64,000 nt of DNA from NCBI GenBank assembly GCA_009103225.1, contig RHPI01002491.1, positions 6,894-70,893 of the forward strand, in the 5' to 3' direction. The notes beneath the pieces are model-generated. The model was not told the origin of the DNA and searched no databases. It saw nothing but the letters and a program-made list of their open reading frames with translations. Numbering within the stretch: position 1 is the stretch's first letter; each line of letters begins with the position of its first letter. The DNA is from Chlorokybus atmophyticus. Lineage: Eukaryota; Streptophyta; Chlorokybophyceae; Chlorokybales; Chlorokybaceae. Below, in pieces: positions 23,626 through 36,046 of the stretch. Both the position numbers and the translations under genes were made by a program.

Positions 23626-26600
23626 ATGAAAAGGGCGCACGCTGAGACGGTCGCTGGTGACGGTGCTGCACAATTGGAGGTTGCTGCCGAAGTCAACGGA
23701 GGTGAAGCCAAGCGCTTGCAGGTTGACGATCAGGGTGGAGCTCTTGAACAGCAGGTGGCGCCCGTGAGCGAAGGAGCGAAGACATGCTTGCATCAAGTAA
23801 GCAGCATCCCGTTGTCTAGAGTGGTACAGTCACACGATTCCTGTGTGCCTGACAATGCAGTAAGCGTAGTGCATGCATGACATGCACTGTGCTTACGGCA
23901 CTCGCATGCATACACCTTTGTTTAACTATGTTATGTTGTTCAGACATCATATCCGGAGGGTTATTTAGCTGCTGTTGATAAGCCCATCCCCCTCAAACCT
24001 GCTAAAACCTACCCTTTCACACTCGACCCGTTTCAGGTACGTGGTTGTCTCTATTTGCTATTAATTAGCTGTATGTAAATCTGGTCTCAGTTTCAGGTAC
24101 GTGGTTGTGTCTATTTGCTATTAATTCTGTATGTACAGCTGTATGTACAGCTGGTCTCAAGCTTCTGGTCACCTTCATCAATGCGAGCTTACCAGTGCAT
24201 GTATTGTTTTGACTCGAGTAGTGCAATCTACAGTGGGAAGGTCGTTGTTGAGTGGGACTGCTGGTTCTGCTCTGCTCTCAAATGAGTGTTTCTTATCAGT
24301 CCACAGCCATATCATGTCTAGAGAAGGGCGAGAGCGTTCTTGTATCAGCCCATACCAGTGCGGGGAAGACTGTTGTTGCCGAGTATGCCATTGCGATGTC
24401 ACTGCGCGACAACCAAAGATGCGTCTACACATCACCAATAAAGGCGTTGTCAAACCAGAAGTACAGGTATGTTAGTTCCACATTCCCGGCCTCTGCATGT
24501 TGATGGGCAATGCAGGCCAGGCTGCAAAATTGTCAATTGTTGAAATGACGGTTGATTTGTGCAGAGAGCTGTACGAGGAGTTCTCAGATGTAGGATTGAT
24601 GACCGGAGACGTCACAATCAATCCCAACGCATCTGTTTTGGTTATGACTACCGAGATTTTACGGTCCATGCTGTACCGTGGCTCAGAAGTCATTAGAGAA
24701 GTTGCGTGGATCATCTTTGATGAGGTAATTGCAGGTGTTTTGTGTTGCATTGTGGGATTTGGCACACAATTATTCACTGCACAAACAGCGTTGTCGTGGG
24801 CGGTCTGTAACAGTCTGGAACACGATCGCGTCGCTGCTTGTACTCTTGACGGCTATGCAAGGTCTTCACCACCAGACATTCTTGTGCCGGCAGGTTCACT
24901 ACATGCGTGACAAGGAGCGTGGTGTTGTCTGGGAAGAGTCTATACTGTTGGTCCCGGACAATGCGCGTCTTGTCTTTCTTTCTGCTACTGTGCCAAACGC
25001 AAAAGAGTTTGCGGATTGGTGCGCCAAGATCCATAGGCAGCCGTGCCATATCGTATACACAGATTTCCGACCTACACCTTTGCAGGTAAAACACAGCGTG
25101 CCACATCTTGGTGATATCACTGCCTCCTACATTGCATGCACACAAGCATGGCGGTTTGAACCACCTTGTCATAGCATGACATCTGTGGCACTGACATGTC
25201 CTTTCAACAGCACTACATTTTCCCAGCCGGTGGCGATGGGATATTCTTGGTTGTGGACGAGAAGTCCAAGTTCAGGGAGGACAACTTTCAGAAGGCTGTG
25301 GACATGCTGTCGGCAGCAAGCCAGGTATAAAGCTAGGCTTCTGGGTGCAGTTGTTTTCTTTGCCTTGAAGCGTTACTACGTAGTGCATTCTGGTGCGCAT
25401 GCATTTCGTTTGAGCTGCTACATTGCTTATGCTGTCCTTTGGTGACTGAAGTGTAGTATATGCACACAATGTTTGTTGCTTTTGCGTTTGATTACCATGT
25501 CCTTCAAATATAGCACTGGACATTCCAGTGATACGTGGTGACCACACAGGCTGATGCAGACAAGAAGTCCAAGAAGGACAAGTCTACAAGCGGTCCTAGT
25601 GACGTTTACAAGCTCGTGCGCATGGTCATGGCCAAGAATTACGATCCCTGTATTATATTCAGCTTTAGCAAGCGGGAGTGCGAAGCTCTTGCCCTTCAGA
25701 TGGCTAAGCTTGACCTCAACGATGACGAAGAGAAGAAGTTGGTGGAAGGCATATACAACAATGCAATTGATTCTCTCAGCGATGACGACAAACGACTGCC
25801 GCAGGTGCTGTGTGGTCGCAATTGCCGTAACATACTATGTTCATGTGGCAGAACGCAAGAGCATGTGATGCTGTTTGGGTCTGTCCGTGTGCCGTTAAGT
25901 GACCTGACATGCACCTAGCGTGCTAGAGCACAAAGCAGGAAGTATCCATCCAGTTGACCTTTTGTGTTTGCTGCACGCAGGTGACAGCAATGCTGCCTCT
26001 CTTGCGGCGCGGCATCGGCATGCACCACTCTGGGTTGTTGCCCATTATCAAAGAGGTCATTGAGATATTGTTCCAGGTAACGGTTGTGGCGATCCATGTT
26101 CGTTGCTTTGTTACTGGATTAGCATTGAGTGACCTGAAGAAGTTGAACGCTCGAGTTGCATGCACATTGCAGGAAGGCTTGTTGAAGGCTCTTTTCGCCA
26201 CCGAGACTTTCAGCATAGGCCTGAACATGCCGGCCAAGACTGTCGTCTTCACATCTGTCCGCAAGTTTGATGGTGAGGGCTTTCGTTGGGTATCATCTGG
26301 CGAGTACATTCAGGTACACTTCGTACCACGCATGCAGTCACGTGCTGTTATGCACATCACACATTATCATAATGTTCAACATTGTGCGTCTGCATTGTTT
26401 GTCCAACAGATGAGTGGAAGGGCAGGTCGAAGAGGTTTAGATGACAGGGGAGTTGTCATTCTTATGGTGGATGAGCGGATGGAGCCCAGCGTGGCAAAGG
26501 GCATGCTGAAGGGGCGAGCTGACACGCTCGACTCCAGTATGCGCCTGTCGTACTCCACCCTTCTCAACATGCTGCGTGTGGAAGACGCTTCGCCGGAGTC

Positions 26601-28912
26601 TCTGCTGCAGAAAAGCTACAAGCAGTTTCAGGCCGACAAGTCCCTGCCAGATCTAAGGGTATGCGGGTGGGTGTTGCCGTACATACTTTTGCAAGTAGGT
26701 GTGCTGATGTTGTTGTGCGCACAAACAGAGAAAGGTAGAGGATCTTGAGGCCCAGCGGGCAGCGATCGAGATCGAAGATGAGGCCGAGCTGGAAGAGTTC
26801 TATTCGCTGCGGCGACAACTAACCGAGCTGCGTGCTGAGATGCGGCAACAGGTACGCATTGCTTCATGATGTCTCGAGTGGAAAGCAATGTATGGAGTCT
26901 GTACGCTTGCTGTGAAAGCGGGTGTTCTGACATTGTTGTTAACTGCAATACAGGTTTTTGCGGCAGATAAGGCACTACCCTTCCTGCAGCCTGGCCGCCT
27001 TGCGCGCATCCTTTTCACCCATGATGATGCTGAAGCACCCAACGTCAGCACGAACTTGGAGGCGGAACCTGGTGCTTGGGGAGTGATTATCAATTTTGAG
27101 ACCGTGAACACCAAGGGTGGGTGTCACAGGCATGCATGACATGTGGTGTTCGTAAGCACAAGATTTGAACCATACTGGGCTCATGTCTGTCTGTGTTTAG
27201 ATGGCGCCAGTTACATGGTTGATGTCCTCGCGCAATGCCGCAAGGTGGCAAGCACAACGCGAGGGAGCGGCGGTGCTGTAATGCGTCCGTGCGATCCGTC
27301 TGAAGAGGGCTGCGAACCAGCTGTCTTGTCTTTCTCACCAACCGGTCTCGACTATCTTTCATCTTTGCGCGTGCACATACCCAAGGACCTAAGGTGTGGT
27401 TATTGTCACTGACATAAGCTTTGGTTTGTAGTATTGCACTTGCATAGCCTGCCATGGAGATTTCTGCAAGTGATTGATGGTTGGTTGCTGCTGTGTTCCA
27501 GGCCCCTTGAGAACAGAGAGCGTGTTGCCAAAACACTTCTGGAAGTACAGAAGCGCTTCCCCGCAGGTGTGCCAAAGCTTGATGCTGAAGACGACATGCA
27601 GGTAACGTTTTGTTTGGGTTGCTGCATCATACAACTGCCCTATCTTTAGTGCTTTGCTGGTCGTGTAGCTGACATGCAGGTAGCAGTTGTCATGCGTTCC
27701 AGAAAATAATGGGTTCACCATCATGGCAGGTTGACAGCAGCATGTACAAGAAACTTGTGCGGCGCATTGAAACGCTGGAAGGCATGCTGCGCAAGCATGC
27801 ACAGATGAAGCGGCCAGACCTAGCTGACTCACTTCAGCTCATGACCCAAAAGGCCCAGCTGGCGACTGAGGTAAAACGACTGAAAGCGGAAGAAAAGGCT
27901 GCTCGCTCGATGGTGCTGAAGTCGGAACTGAAAGCAAGGCGGAGAGTGTTGAGGAGGTTGGGGTACATTGATGAAGATGGAGTTGTGCAGGTGAGCTTGT
28001 TGTGTTGGTTGTCATCGAGCGGTATGGGTGATATTCTTGTTGTACTCTGCCATCGAGACCAGCAATCACCAAGCTTTAAACTGGCAATCCGCTTTAACTT
28101 TGGCTTTGCCTGTCACTCTAGTAACAAAACCTTCACAAGGCTTTCTACTTTGCAGGTTAAGGGTCGTGTAGCTTGTGAGATATCTTCTGGCGATGAGTTG
28201 GTGTTGACAGAGATGATTTTTAATGGCACTTTTAACGAGCTCACCCCAGATGAGGCAGTGGCACTGTGCTCCTGTTTTGTCTGGTCGGAGAAGGTTAGCA
28301 CTGGAGCCAAACTCAAGGAGCAGCTGGCCAGAGCACTAGGCGTGTTGCAAGACACTGTGCGGCGAGTGGGGAAGGTGAGGCAACGTGTGCATTGCAAGCC
28401 ACTGACAACAGTGTCGTTGTAGGCATCTGTGGAGTGCATGCCGGCGTGGTGAATTGGGGTCGACCGCATTGTCGCACAGATTGTGCGCTTGTGAGAGTTC
28501 TGATATTATCACTCAACCTCTGTGGCCAACCTCGTTTCTTGTTTTGCAGGTGGCTGTTGAGTGCAAGATGGAGTTAGATGTGGAAGAGTATACAAACTCT
28601 TTCCGGCCTGACCTCATGGAGGTGGTGTATGCGTGGGCTAGAGGGGCCAAGTTTGCAGAGGTATTGACAGTGTACACAACTGCTGACAGGTGGGTCATGC
28701 GCAAGCCTAATTGTCATGCTGCACAGGTGTTGAAGCTGTGTGAGGTGTTTGAGGGCAGCCTCATACGCGCACTGCGCCGTCTGGAGGAGCTACTCCGGCA
28801 GATATGTGCCGCAGCTCGTTCCATTGGCGAAACAGACCTGGAAGCCAAGTTTGAGGATGGCATCAAGAGGATTAAACGCGACATTGTCTTTGCTGCGTCT
28901 CTGTATCTGTGA
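23626..28912 (+). CDS. MTR4: MTR4/SKIV2L2-type exosome RNA helicase, 997 aa
   Basis: Eighteen exons in consistent phase sum to 998 codons: 23626-23796, 23944-24036, 24300-24466, 24565-24724, 24894-25085, 25211-25324, 25550-25804, 25981-26076, 26173-26313, 26410-26658, 26729-26851, 26954-27116, 27201-27393, 27502-27601, 27730-27990, 28156-28374, 28550-28660 and 28727-28912. Motifs occur in Ski2-family order: the LDPFQ Q-site, [15 protein letters not shown] (motif I), [11 protein letters not shown] (Ia), FDEVHYM (DEVH), FLSATVPN (III), [25 protein letters not shown] and [10 protein letters not shown] (VI). A ratchet/arch section follows, with the KOW-like [17 protein letters not shown]. The C-terminal DSHCT domain ends [20 protein letters not shown]. 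The length is close to plant MTR4. The protein feeds RNA to the nuclear exosome in rRNA maturation and RNA surveillance. The start at 23,626 is the first in-frame ATG. Confidence 0.95.
24031..24150 (+). repeat. 60-bp tandem duplication spanning the MTR4 exon 2 donor site
   Basis: The sequence starting TTTCAGGTACGTGGTTGT occurs at 24,031 and again exactly 60 bp later at 24,091. The two copies differ by a few substitutions and small indels near their ends. The first six bases are the end of exon 2 (codons for Phe-Gln), so the 5' splice site is present twice. Using the second donor would add 60 nt containing an in-frame TAA. Confidence 0.85.
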
Positions 28913-29698
28913 GTGGTACTGGCTTGTGTGGCTAGGCGAAAGTATCGACAGTCTCATGGAACGAGGACAGCCCTCAATTCTCTCGACAAGAGCCCCCACA
29001 AGGTAAAGAGCTACTGCTATGCTTGTATATGCTTGTAAGTATTTTTGATCAGACCTGTGTTGCTAACTTATGCTGTTAAAGGAAGCATTCTCCATATTGA
29101 TACAGCATTCTGGGGTTCATGCAGCAATCGTGGGCTTTTGCAGAGGCTGCTCAGAAGACCCGTCAACATAAGTTGACAAAGCCTAAGACACAACGTGGAG
29201 GACATTAGGTACAATAACTTCGGTAGTTTGAATTGATCTCTGCAGGTGTGGCACTGGACATCAGTCCGTCAGCATGGCTTGTTGGACTGCAGGGTTGGTA
29301 GGTGTGGTCAGTTGCTCACTTAAGGTGGCACATGTGGGCCTTGTCGGCCAACCTTTCTTTGTAACCAAAACCTGCATGTGGACTTGGCTGCCGGTCTGAC
29401 AGACAACTTTTGCTGCATATTGATAATGCATGTAGTGTCGTGCATATCAACAGTACCGCACAACAACTGGTGTGATATTGCAGACATGCCACATGCAGTT
29501 AGACTTCTGTTGCAGTCACACTGTGGTCCTTGCATATGCATGCGCTTCAGTCGCACTTATGCTCGCACGTTATGGTGCAATAATGATGATACACTAGTAT
29601 GCAACATCGCCACACCAAGCTACGTACTGTCATCCCTGCCTATCACTGCACAAGCATACTCACACGCATGCCAGCGGCATGCAAGCACGCCTACACAA
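28913..29698. other. 3' flank of MTR4, no gene recognised
   Basis: No conserved frame was found. A TGTAA word at about 29,033, some 120 bp after the MTR4 stop, resembles the polyadenylation signal used by many chlorophytes. One occurrence is weak evidence. Confidence 0.4.
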
Positions 29699-30102
29699 CT
29701 ACACTGCCACTTCCGCCAGCACAGCGTCCGCTTCCGCCGTTGGCGCCGCCGTCTGGACCGGACCCCAGCCTGGTACCGCCGCTACGACTGCCGCCCCCCG
29801 CTCCAGGATGGTGATACCCTGGGCACGCTGCAACGCGCATGACACGCGCTGCCGGTACAGAGCCAAGTAGCCCGACAGCCTGCTCAACGGCAGGTCACGT
29901 GTAGCCAGTGCCCTCCTAGCGCATGTGTCGATGACGTCGTGAAAACTCTGGCCCAGGGTGCCGTGCGTCTCGGCGGCGAGGGGATGAAATGTGTCGGCGG
30001 CGGGGCGATCGTGGTATTTCCGCCGCTTCGCCTGCTCCGCCGCCTTCGCTGCGCCTCCCGGTTGCGCGCCGCATGCGGTGATCGTGACATCCAAGAGCAT
30101 GC
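29699..30102 (-). pseudogene. C-terminal fragment of a non-LTR-retrotransposon reverse-transcriptase-like ORF
   Basis: The minus-strand frame reads LDVTITACGAQ..., then an Ala/Lys-rich stretch with EQAKRRKYHDRPAADTFHPL and ETHGTLGQSF, then LYRQRVSCALQRAQG. The order 'DVT-T ... A-KRxKY ... F-P-A-ET-GT-G ... Q-S-ALQR-(N/Q)' is the usual C-terminal tail of reverse-transcriptase-like ORFs of non-LTR elements that are common in protist and algal genomes. The fragment begins abruptly at the LTR of element A (30,103). Its missing N-terminal side is probably the fragment at 54,182-54,598. Confidence 0.5.
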
Positions 30103-30391
30103 TGTAATGTCGGCAGTCACTATAACGGTGGCATCTCACATGCATATAGCAAGCCACACTGAGCAGGTGATAATAAGCAAGACTGAATTAATGGAATAGA
30201 AAGGGCCCGCTTAAATAGGGCACATGTGTGGCGTGTAGCTAGTACAAGCTTATGAGAAACAAAACATGCTATTGGCTAATGCAATATCTACTGTGCATTC
30301 TATTGAGGCGCGTGACCGCGCTGGCTGACCAAGAGCATGTTGATAATGCGGCGCTAATCATGATACTGATAATAAGCATTGCGCCGCTACA
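30103..30391 (-). repeat. element A 3' LTR, 289 bp
   Basis: Begins TGTA and ends TACA along the element, the usual TG...CA termini. It contains GATAATAAGCA twice (30,169-30,179 and 30,368-30,378). The first ~77 bp match the LTR remnant at 35,246 nearly exactly, with one difference (GGCAGTCAC versus GGCACTCAC). Confidence 0.85.
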
Positions 30392-30402
30392 TTACCCTCT
30401 CC

Positions 30403-33400
30403 TTAAAAAGGAGAGCTACGCTCGAAATAAGGCGTCATGTTAGAAACATGTTGGATGTTACTTGTCTTCCTTGCATTTGGTGTATAGTCCCTCCTCTCAA
30501 GTTTATATGTGTTGGGGCGGATGCGTTCCAACACTATATAAGGACCGGACCATCTGGGCTTCAGTTTTGCCGTGTGATGAATGACCCCATCGTAGCCATA
30601 CTTGCGCTTCTTGGAAGTCATGCGCACGGTCTTCACAAGGACCTGGTCACCCACGTTGTACTCCACCATCTTGTGGCGAGCGTCATGATTTTTCTTCTGG
30701 CGTTTTTGTGCCGTACGTAGGTTGTCAGCTGCTACCTCCCGCAAAATGGGCAACTCCTGTGTGAGTTGGCGGTACCAAGTAGTACCATCAATGGCCGGGC
30801 TGAATGAGGGCAACTGGGCCTGTGGCGGCAGCTGGGCTTCTCGGCCATACAACAGGCGAAAAGGCGTATGACCGGTGGAGGCGTGAATAGAGGTGTTGTA
30901 GGCAAAGGTCACAGCCCCCAGAATTGAGTCCCAATTGTTATTAAACTCGTTGATGTACTTGGAAATTGTCCGTTTGAGCGTTCTGTTCATACGCTCCACC
31001 AGGCCGTCCGTTTGAGGGTGGTACGGTGAGGTGAAGGTTTGTGCGATGCCGAGGGCACTGGCAACGCGCGCCATCACATCACCGGTAAAATATGAGCCAC
31101 AGTCTGACAGGATCTTCTTAGGGCAGCCGTGGCGCTTAATGATGGCAAGCAGAAAGGATGCCACGGTGTCAGCATTGACAGCCGCAATGGGTGCCGTCTC
31201 CGTCCAGCGTGTCACGTACTCCGAGCATACGATGATGTACTGATTGCCGGATGCTGATATTGGTAGAGGACCGGTGATGTCCCAGGCCAACAAATCGAAC
31301 GGTTCTGTAACAGTGATGGGCTGCAGTAATCCCGCAGCCTTGCTGTGGGCATCATTGTGACGCTGACAGGTGTCACATAATGTCACAAAATTGTGCACGT
31401 CCCCCGCGGAGGCTGTGCCAAAAGTACAACGAGCGCACGCGCTCCAGTGTCATGTGAAACCCTAAATGGCCCATCAGTGGGTCATCATGACAAGCTGCTA
31501 AATAAAGGGATTTGTAACGCGTCGGAATGACGAGGCGCGGCTCTGATCCTGCGACGCGCGCGCACAGCAGATCGCCTGTACACAGCGCGCCGTGTACCGA
31601 GTACGAGATCAAGGTGCCACTGAGGACGGTACCTGCGACGTCAGCTTCCAGGATATCGCGGACTTTAGATATCGCAGAGTCCGATATCTGGGCCTCGCGT
31701 AACTCGGTTACGCTGGGCAGGGCTGGCCTGGTCGGACTGGGCCAGGAAGTCGGCGGCGGTGTGGTCTGTGGCGTTGAGGGTGAGGGCAACGGCGGCGGCG
31801 GAGGTGATGTTGCAAGCTTGTCCTGTAGATCTTGAAGAGTAGAAGATGACTGGCGTGGTTGTAGCACCGGAGACGTTGTATTTTGTCTAATCTCAGCTGG
31901 AATACGCTGAGGGGTAGTGCTTGGGGCGGCCTTGTAGAGCAGTGCAGGCAGCTGCACAGGAGCGGCAGTGGTGTCGCTGGCGCTGTGGTTGTCTTCGTAG
32001 GGTTCAGTAGGGTTGTAAGAACCAGCAGAAACGTCCTAGTAGGGCTCAACAATGAAGGATGAGTAAACAGGGGGTGAACTTGCAGTGCGTGCAGTCTGCA
32101 CAGTTCCCTCATACGATGCTGTCTGCTGCCGCTGTGCGCTGCTGTTGCTGGTTGCTGATGCTGAACGTGTGATGCTGCTGCGTGTTCAACGTGGTGGTGG
32201 TGGTATCTCTAACACCACGCGTGCGGCTTGAACATCATCAACGGGTGCGCGCGAAAGCGCATCAACATCACCACACAATGTACCCGGGCGGTGCGAGATA
32301 GTGTAGGTGTATGCTTGCAAGGATAGCACCCACCGAGCAATGCGACCTTTAGGTTTTAGGTGCTTCGTACGCAAGAGTTGCACCAATGCGCTATGGTCGG
32401 TCTCGAGTTGCACGTCCGCACCATGTAGGTAAGGATGAAGCTTGTTGAACGCCCACACCACCGCGAGACACTCAAGCTCCGTTGTGGTGTAGTTCTTCTT
32501 CGCGGATGTCAACGAGCGCTATGCGAACAACAATGGCGCAAGAGTATTATAGCAACACAAGCCCGAGCCCATAGTTGCTTGCATCCGTGCGCAATACAAA
32601 GCTTGATGAGAAGTCAGGGAAGTGAAGCAGCGGTGCCGAAGCCAGTGCTGTCTTCAACTGATCGAATGCCTTCTGACAATTCTCTGTCCACTCAAAGCTA
32701 ACGTCCTTGCACACGAGAGCACGCAGTGGCGCTGATACGGTAGCAAAGCCATGGACAAAACGCGCATAGAATGCACACATGCCAAGGAACCGACGTACAG
32801 CCTGAACATCATGAGGCTGAGGGTACTCACTGATGGCGCTGGTCTTGTCAGGGTCAGCGCGCAGGCCCTCAGATGACACGATAAAGCCTAAGAACCGTAA
32901 AAAGGAGACAGCGAACAGGCACTTAGGTTCCTTCAGTACGATGCCTGCTGCTGTGAGCCGCTCAAACACCTGTCGCAGATGAGTAGCGTCCTCCTCTTCG
33001 TCTTTAGAACACACAAGAATGTCGTCGAGGTAGACAAATACGAAGGGCAGGTCACGTAGAATACTGTGCATCAGACGTTGAAACGTCGCTGGCGCGTTGC
33101 ACAAGCCAAAAGGCATGACAGTCCATTCGTATAGACGAGATTCCGTTTGAAACGCTGTCTTTGCACGGCTCTCAGCGTGCATACGGACCTGCCAGAACCC
33201 AGAGGCAGCGTCCATCTTTGAGAATACGTTGTACCCTTGCAGTCTGTCAAACATGGAATCTATGTTCGGCAGTGGGTACTTGTCCTTTACTGTTACGTCA
33301 TTCAGTGCTCTGTAATCAATGCAAAAACGTTTGCCGCCGTCAGGCTTGTCCACGAGGACCACCTGACTGCACCATTCTGAAGAGGATGGTACAATAAAGC

Positions 33401-35099
33401 CCTCTTCCAACATATCTTTGACAAGGTCCTCCACCAAAGTGTGTTCCTGCCGTAAGCGCCTGTACTGTCTGATGTGAACAGGCCTCGCCCCCCTCGTATC
33501 AATGACATGTTGTACATCGTCAGTGGTTTTTGCAGGATTCGGTGCTTCGAACAGTGCTGCATACTCCGACAGCAGAGCTGACACTCCAGTAGGCGAAACT
33601 GGCAGCGATTGAGGCCGGACACGTATTGGTACGTGCACTGTTGAGAGTGGGACATGAGCAGCGATAGTGGCAGCACACACAGTAGTTGGTGGGGACAGCG
33701 CAGTCTCCGTGCTGTCAGGAAACCTCAGAGAGTGCGCAGACACACTGCAATCTGTCGCCCTTAGCCAGTCAGTGCCGAGGACCACATCAAATAGCTGTGT
33801 TAGCAAGATGCGGAACCTCCAACGTTGGGTGTATACCTCTCCAATGATGAGGGTAGCAGAGCAGGCAGTAGCAGATTCGGCGGTGATGTGGCCATCACCA
33901 AACTGTACAGTAATGCGTGGGGCTGACGTGACCGGTAAGCCAAGCTCGACGGCGAGTGTAGAGGACACTGACGAAATAGAGGAACCGGTGTCCAAGAGAA
34001 CATTCACAGGCTTGCCCTCCAACTTGCCAAAAACGGTGCACACGCCTTTGGCTGCTGCTGTCGCAGATGTCACTGCTTGGATTTTAAAATGAGTGATGAG
34101 CGGCGTGTTCTCCTCGCCGGTAGTAAGCATGGCGTTCTGCTGCATGCGGCGGCCTGCCAAGCGACAATCATTGGCATAATGGCCATATTTGTTGCAATTA
34201 AAACATCGTGGTTCCCCCTGTTGATTGAATTTCGGCATGGGACGCTGCTGTGCATGCTGTCGTGACTGGTAGCCATCATGACGTGACTTGCCACGAATGT
34301 GGGAGTGGCGTACGTTGCCGCCACTGTTGGCAACAAATCGGCGTGGCTGTGAGCGGTGAAACTGACTGTGGGGTCTTGGAGCAACTGACTGTGCATTTAA
34401 AGTCACTTTGGGCAACTGACTAGGCTGTAAATCATTAATTGTTGCTTCTACCCTCCTTGCTATTGTAAAAGCTTCCTCCAATGTGTTAGCTTGAGATGTT
34501 GCTGCTCTGTCTCTATAATGTGGCTTGACGGTGGCCCAAAGCAAACCAATTCTGGTCTTTTCTGTCAAACTATCATCTGCAAACACTAGGGTCTCATTAA
34601 AGCGCACAAAATACTCGGTGACCGTCTCCTGTTCACGTTGCTTCATGGCGAAGATATGTGACCATGCTGAGGCGGATGTAGCTGGTGTTGCCAAAAAGGC
34701 AAAAAGTAATGCATCACGGAGCTTGGACCAGGTGGTTTTAATGTCAATGGGTTGGTTAATGAACCAACCAGCGGCAGTACCAGTTAGTAGAAGGGAGACC
34801 TCGCGGCACTTGTCGGCGTCGTCCCATCCATGTTACTCGGCGTACTGGCTGACCTCGGCAAGCCAGTGTCGTACTTCCTTGGTGCGATCGCCTGAAAACT
34901 TGTCAGGCCGGGCGCGTCGGTCGCGGCCTGCCTGCTGCTGAGCCGCGGACTGTGCGGCGGTACTGGGGTTTGTCGCCGACAGGTGCTCAAGCCTGTCAAC
35001 AATGCGGTCGAGGACGCCCGCCATGGCGGCGGACGCCGAGTCTGCTTCAGGAGGGGTCACGTTGCCTTCGGCGGCTCGGCCGCGTGTGTTATGCGCCAT
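30403..35099 (-). pseudogene. element A gag-pol, interrupted
   Basis: Gag starts at 35,099 (MAHNTRGRAAEGN) and is stopped by one in-frame TAA near 34,833. The same frame then continues through the gag core (WFINQPIDIKTTWSKL), a CCHC knuckle (CFNCNKYGHYANDC), protease (LLDTGSSISSVS) and reverse transcriptase (KRFCIDYRALN, VMPFGLCNAPATFQ, FVYLDDILVCS) to RNase H (TDASNYGLG). There it meets a TAA, a one-base frameshift and a TAG around 32,520-32,550. RNase H resumes (SAKKNYTTTELECLAVVWAF). Integrase has the zinc-binding H..H (HDDPLMGHLGFH) and CDTCQRH, separated by a frameshift near 31,400, then DITGPLP, SDCGSYFTG and the ERMNRTLKR region, and it ends in a GPY/F-like module (WSGPYIVLERIRPNTYKL). 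It cannot make a full polyprotein. Confidence 0.9.
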
Positions 35100-35230
35100 G
35101 AAGGTCAACGTTGACTGAAAATAAAGATATAATGCCGGAGCCGGTAACAGAAAAAAAAATATAAAATCGGTGACAATATATAACTGAATTGTCGTAAGCA
35201 GGGGCGGTGAGTGGTGAAAAGGCACTCAAT

Positions 35231-35244
35231 CCGCGTCTTCACCA
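35231..35244 (-). other. element A primer-binding site
   Basis: Read along the element, TGGTGAAGACGCGG follows the LTR end (ACATTACA) by one base. The leading TGG is complementary to a tRNA CCA end. The tRNA is not the initiator Met one used by elements B and C. Confidence 0.6.
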
Positions 35245-35245
35245 A

Positions 35246-35326
35246 TGTAATGTCGGCACTCACTATAACGGTGGCATCTCACATGCATATAGCAAGCCAC
35301 ACTGAGCAGGTGATAATAAGCATTGC
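35246..35326 (-). repeat. element A 5' LTR remnant, internally deleted
   Basis: It matches 30,103-30,179 and then jumps to the bases after the second GATAATAAGCA copy (TTGC) before entering element B sequence at AATCATTC. About 199 bp of LTR between the two 11-bp repeats is missing, and the last ~9 bp of the LTR are lost at the junction. Confidence 0.8.
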
Positions 35327-36044
35327 AATCATTCAAAGCGACAACGGCAAGGAGTTTGTGAACAGCGAAGTGCAAGACCTGCTAACATGCTACAATGTTG
35401 AGAACGTAAACTCCGCTGCTTACCACCCACAGACCAATGGGTTGGTGGAGAGGATTAATGGAACGGTGAAGCTAGCACTGTACAAAAGCATGGTGGGAGA
35501 TCGCTGGGAGCAAAACTTGCAATAGGTGCTGTTCACCTACCGTGTAACAAAGCAACGCAGCACCCGCGTAACGCCATTCAAAATGGTGTATCACAGAGAG
35601 CCCAAGCTTCAGCTCGACAACGTTGTCAACAACGTGGAGGTGGAGGAGCTAGACTATGCAGCAATGGAAGATGCAGACTTGGCTACTCTTCTATTGCTTG
35701 ATCGCAGTGAGTCAGTGAGCAAGCTGTATGGTCGTGCCCTCGTGAACATTAAGCACGCTCAGCAAAGGCAAATTGAGGAGTTTGCAAGAAGAAAGCAACC
35801 ACTTGACTTAACACAGATGGAGTGATTGCAGGTGGGGCAGCCTGTGATGCTGAGAACTGGTCCAAAAGCAGCGGGCTCTGCCGGCAATTGGAAGGGAGGT
35901 TATGTGATTAAAGAAGTATGCAATACGGCGAAAACAACCATCTTGATTGAGCACGTGACTTCTCTGAAGCAGGAGACAGTGAATGTGGAGAGAATTACCC
36001 CCTTCAAAGTGAGGGGTGCAGCTGACGCTGCAAATAGGGCCTGA
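35325..36044 (+). pseudogene. element B copy 1, integrase C-terminal part
   Basis: It retains QSDNGKEFVNSEVQDLL (the second integrase catalytic Asp region, intact here), HPQTNGLVERINGTVK and the C-terminal TPFKMVYHREPKLQL to ITPFKVRGAADAANRA. Two stops, TAG at about 35,523 and TGA at about 35,824, replace codons that are CAG (Gln) and TGG (Trp) in copy 2. Both changes are C-to-T type transitions. Confidence 0.88.
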
Positions 36045-36046
36045 GT

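Larger units (their letters stand above)
30103..35326 (-). mobile_element. Ty3/gypsy LTR retrotransposon 'A', degenerate
   Basis: An element on the minus strand. The 3' LTR (30,103-30,391) is complete, running TGTAGCGGCG...GACATTACA when read along the element. The polypurine tract (complement of 30,392-30,404) abuts it. A shortened 5' LTR (35,246-35,326) is next to a primer-binding site. Gag, protease, reverse transcriptase, RNase H and integrase follow in the gypsy order. No target-site duplication can be tested because the right flank is lost. It joins directly to element B sequence at 35,325. Confidence 0.9.
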
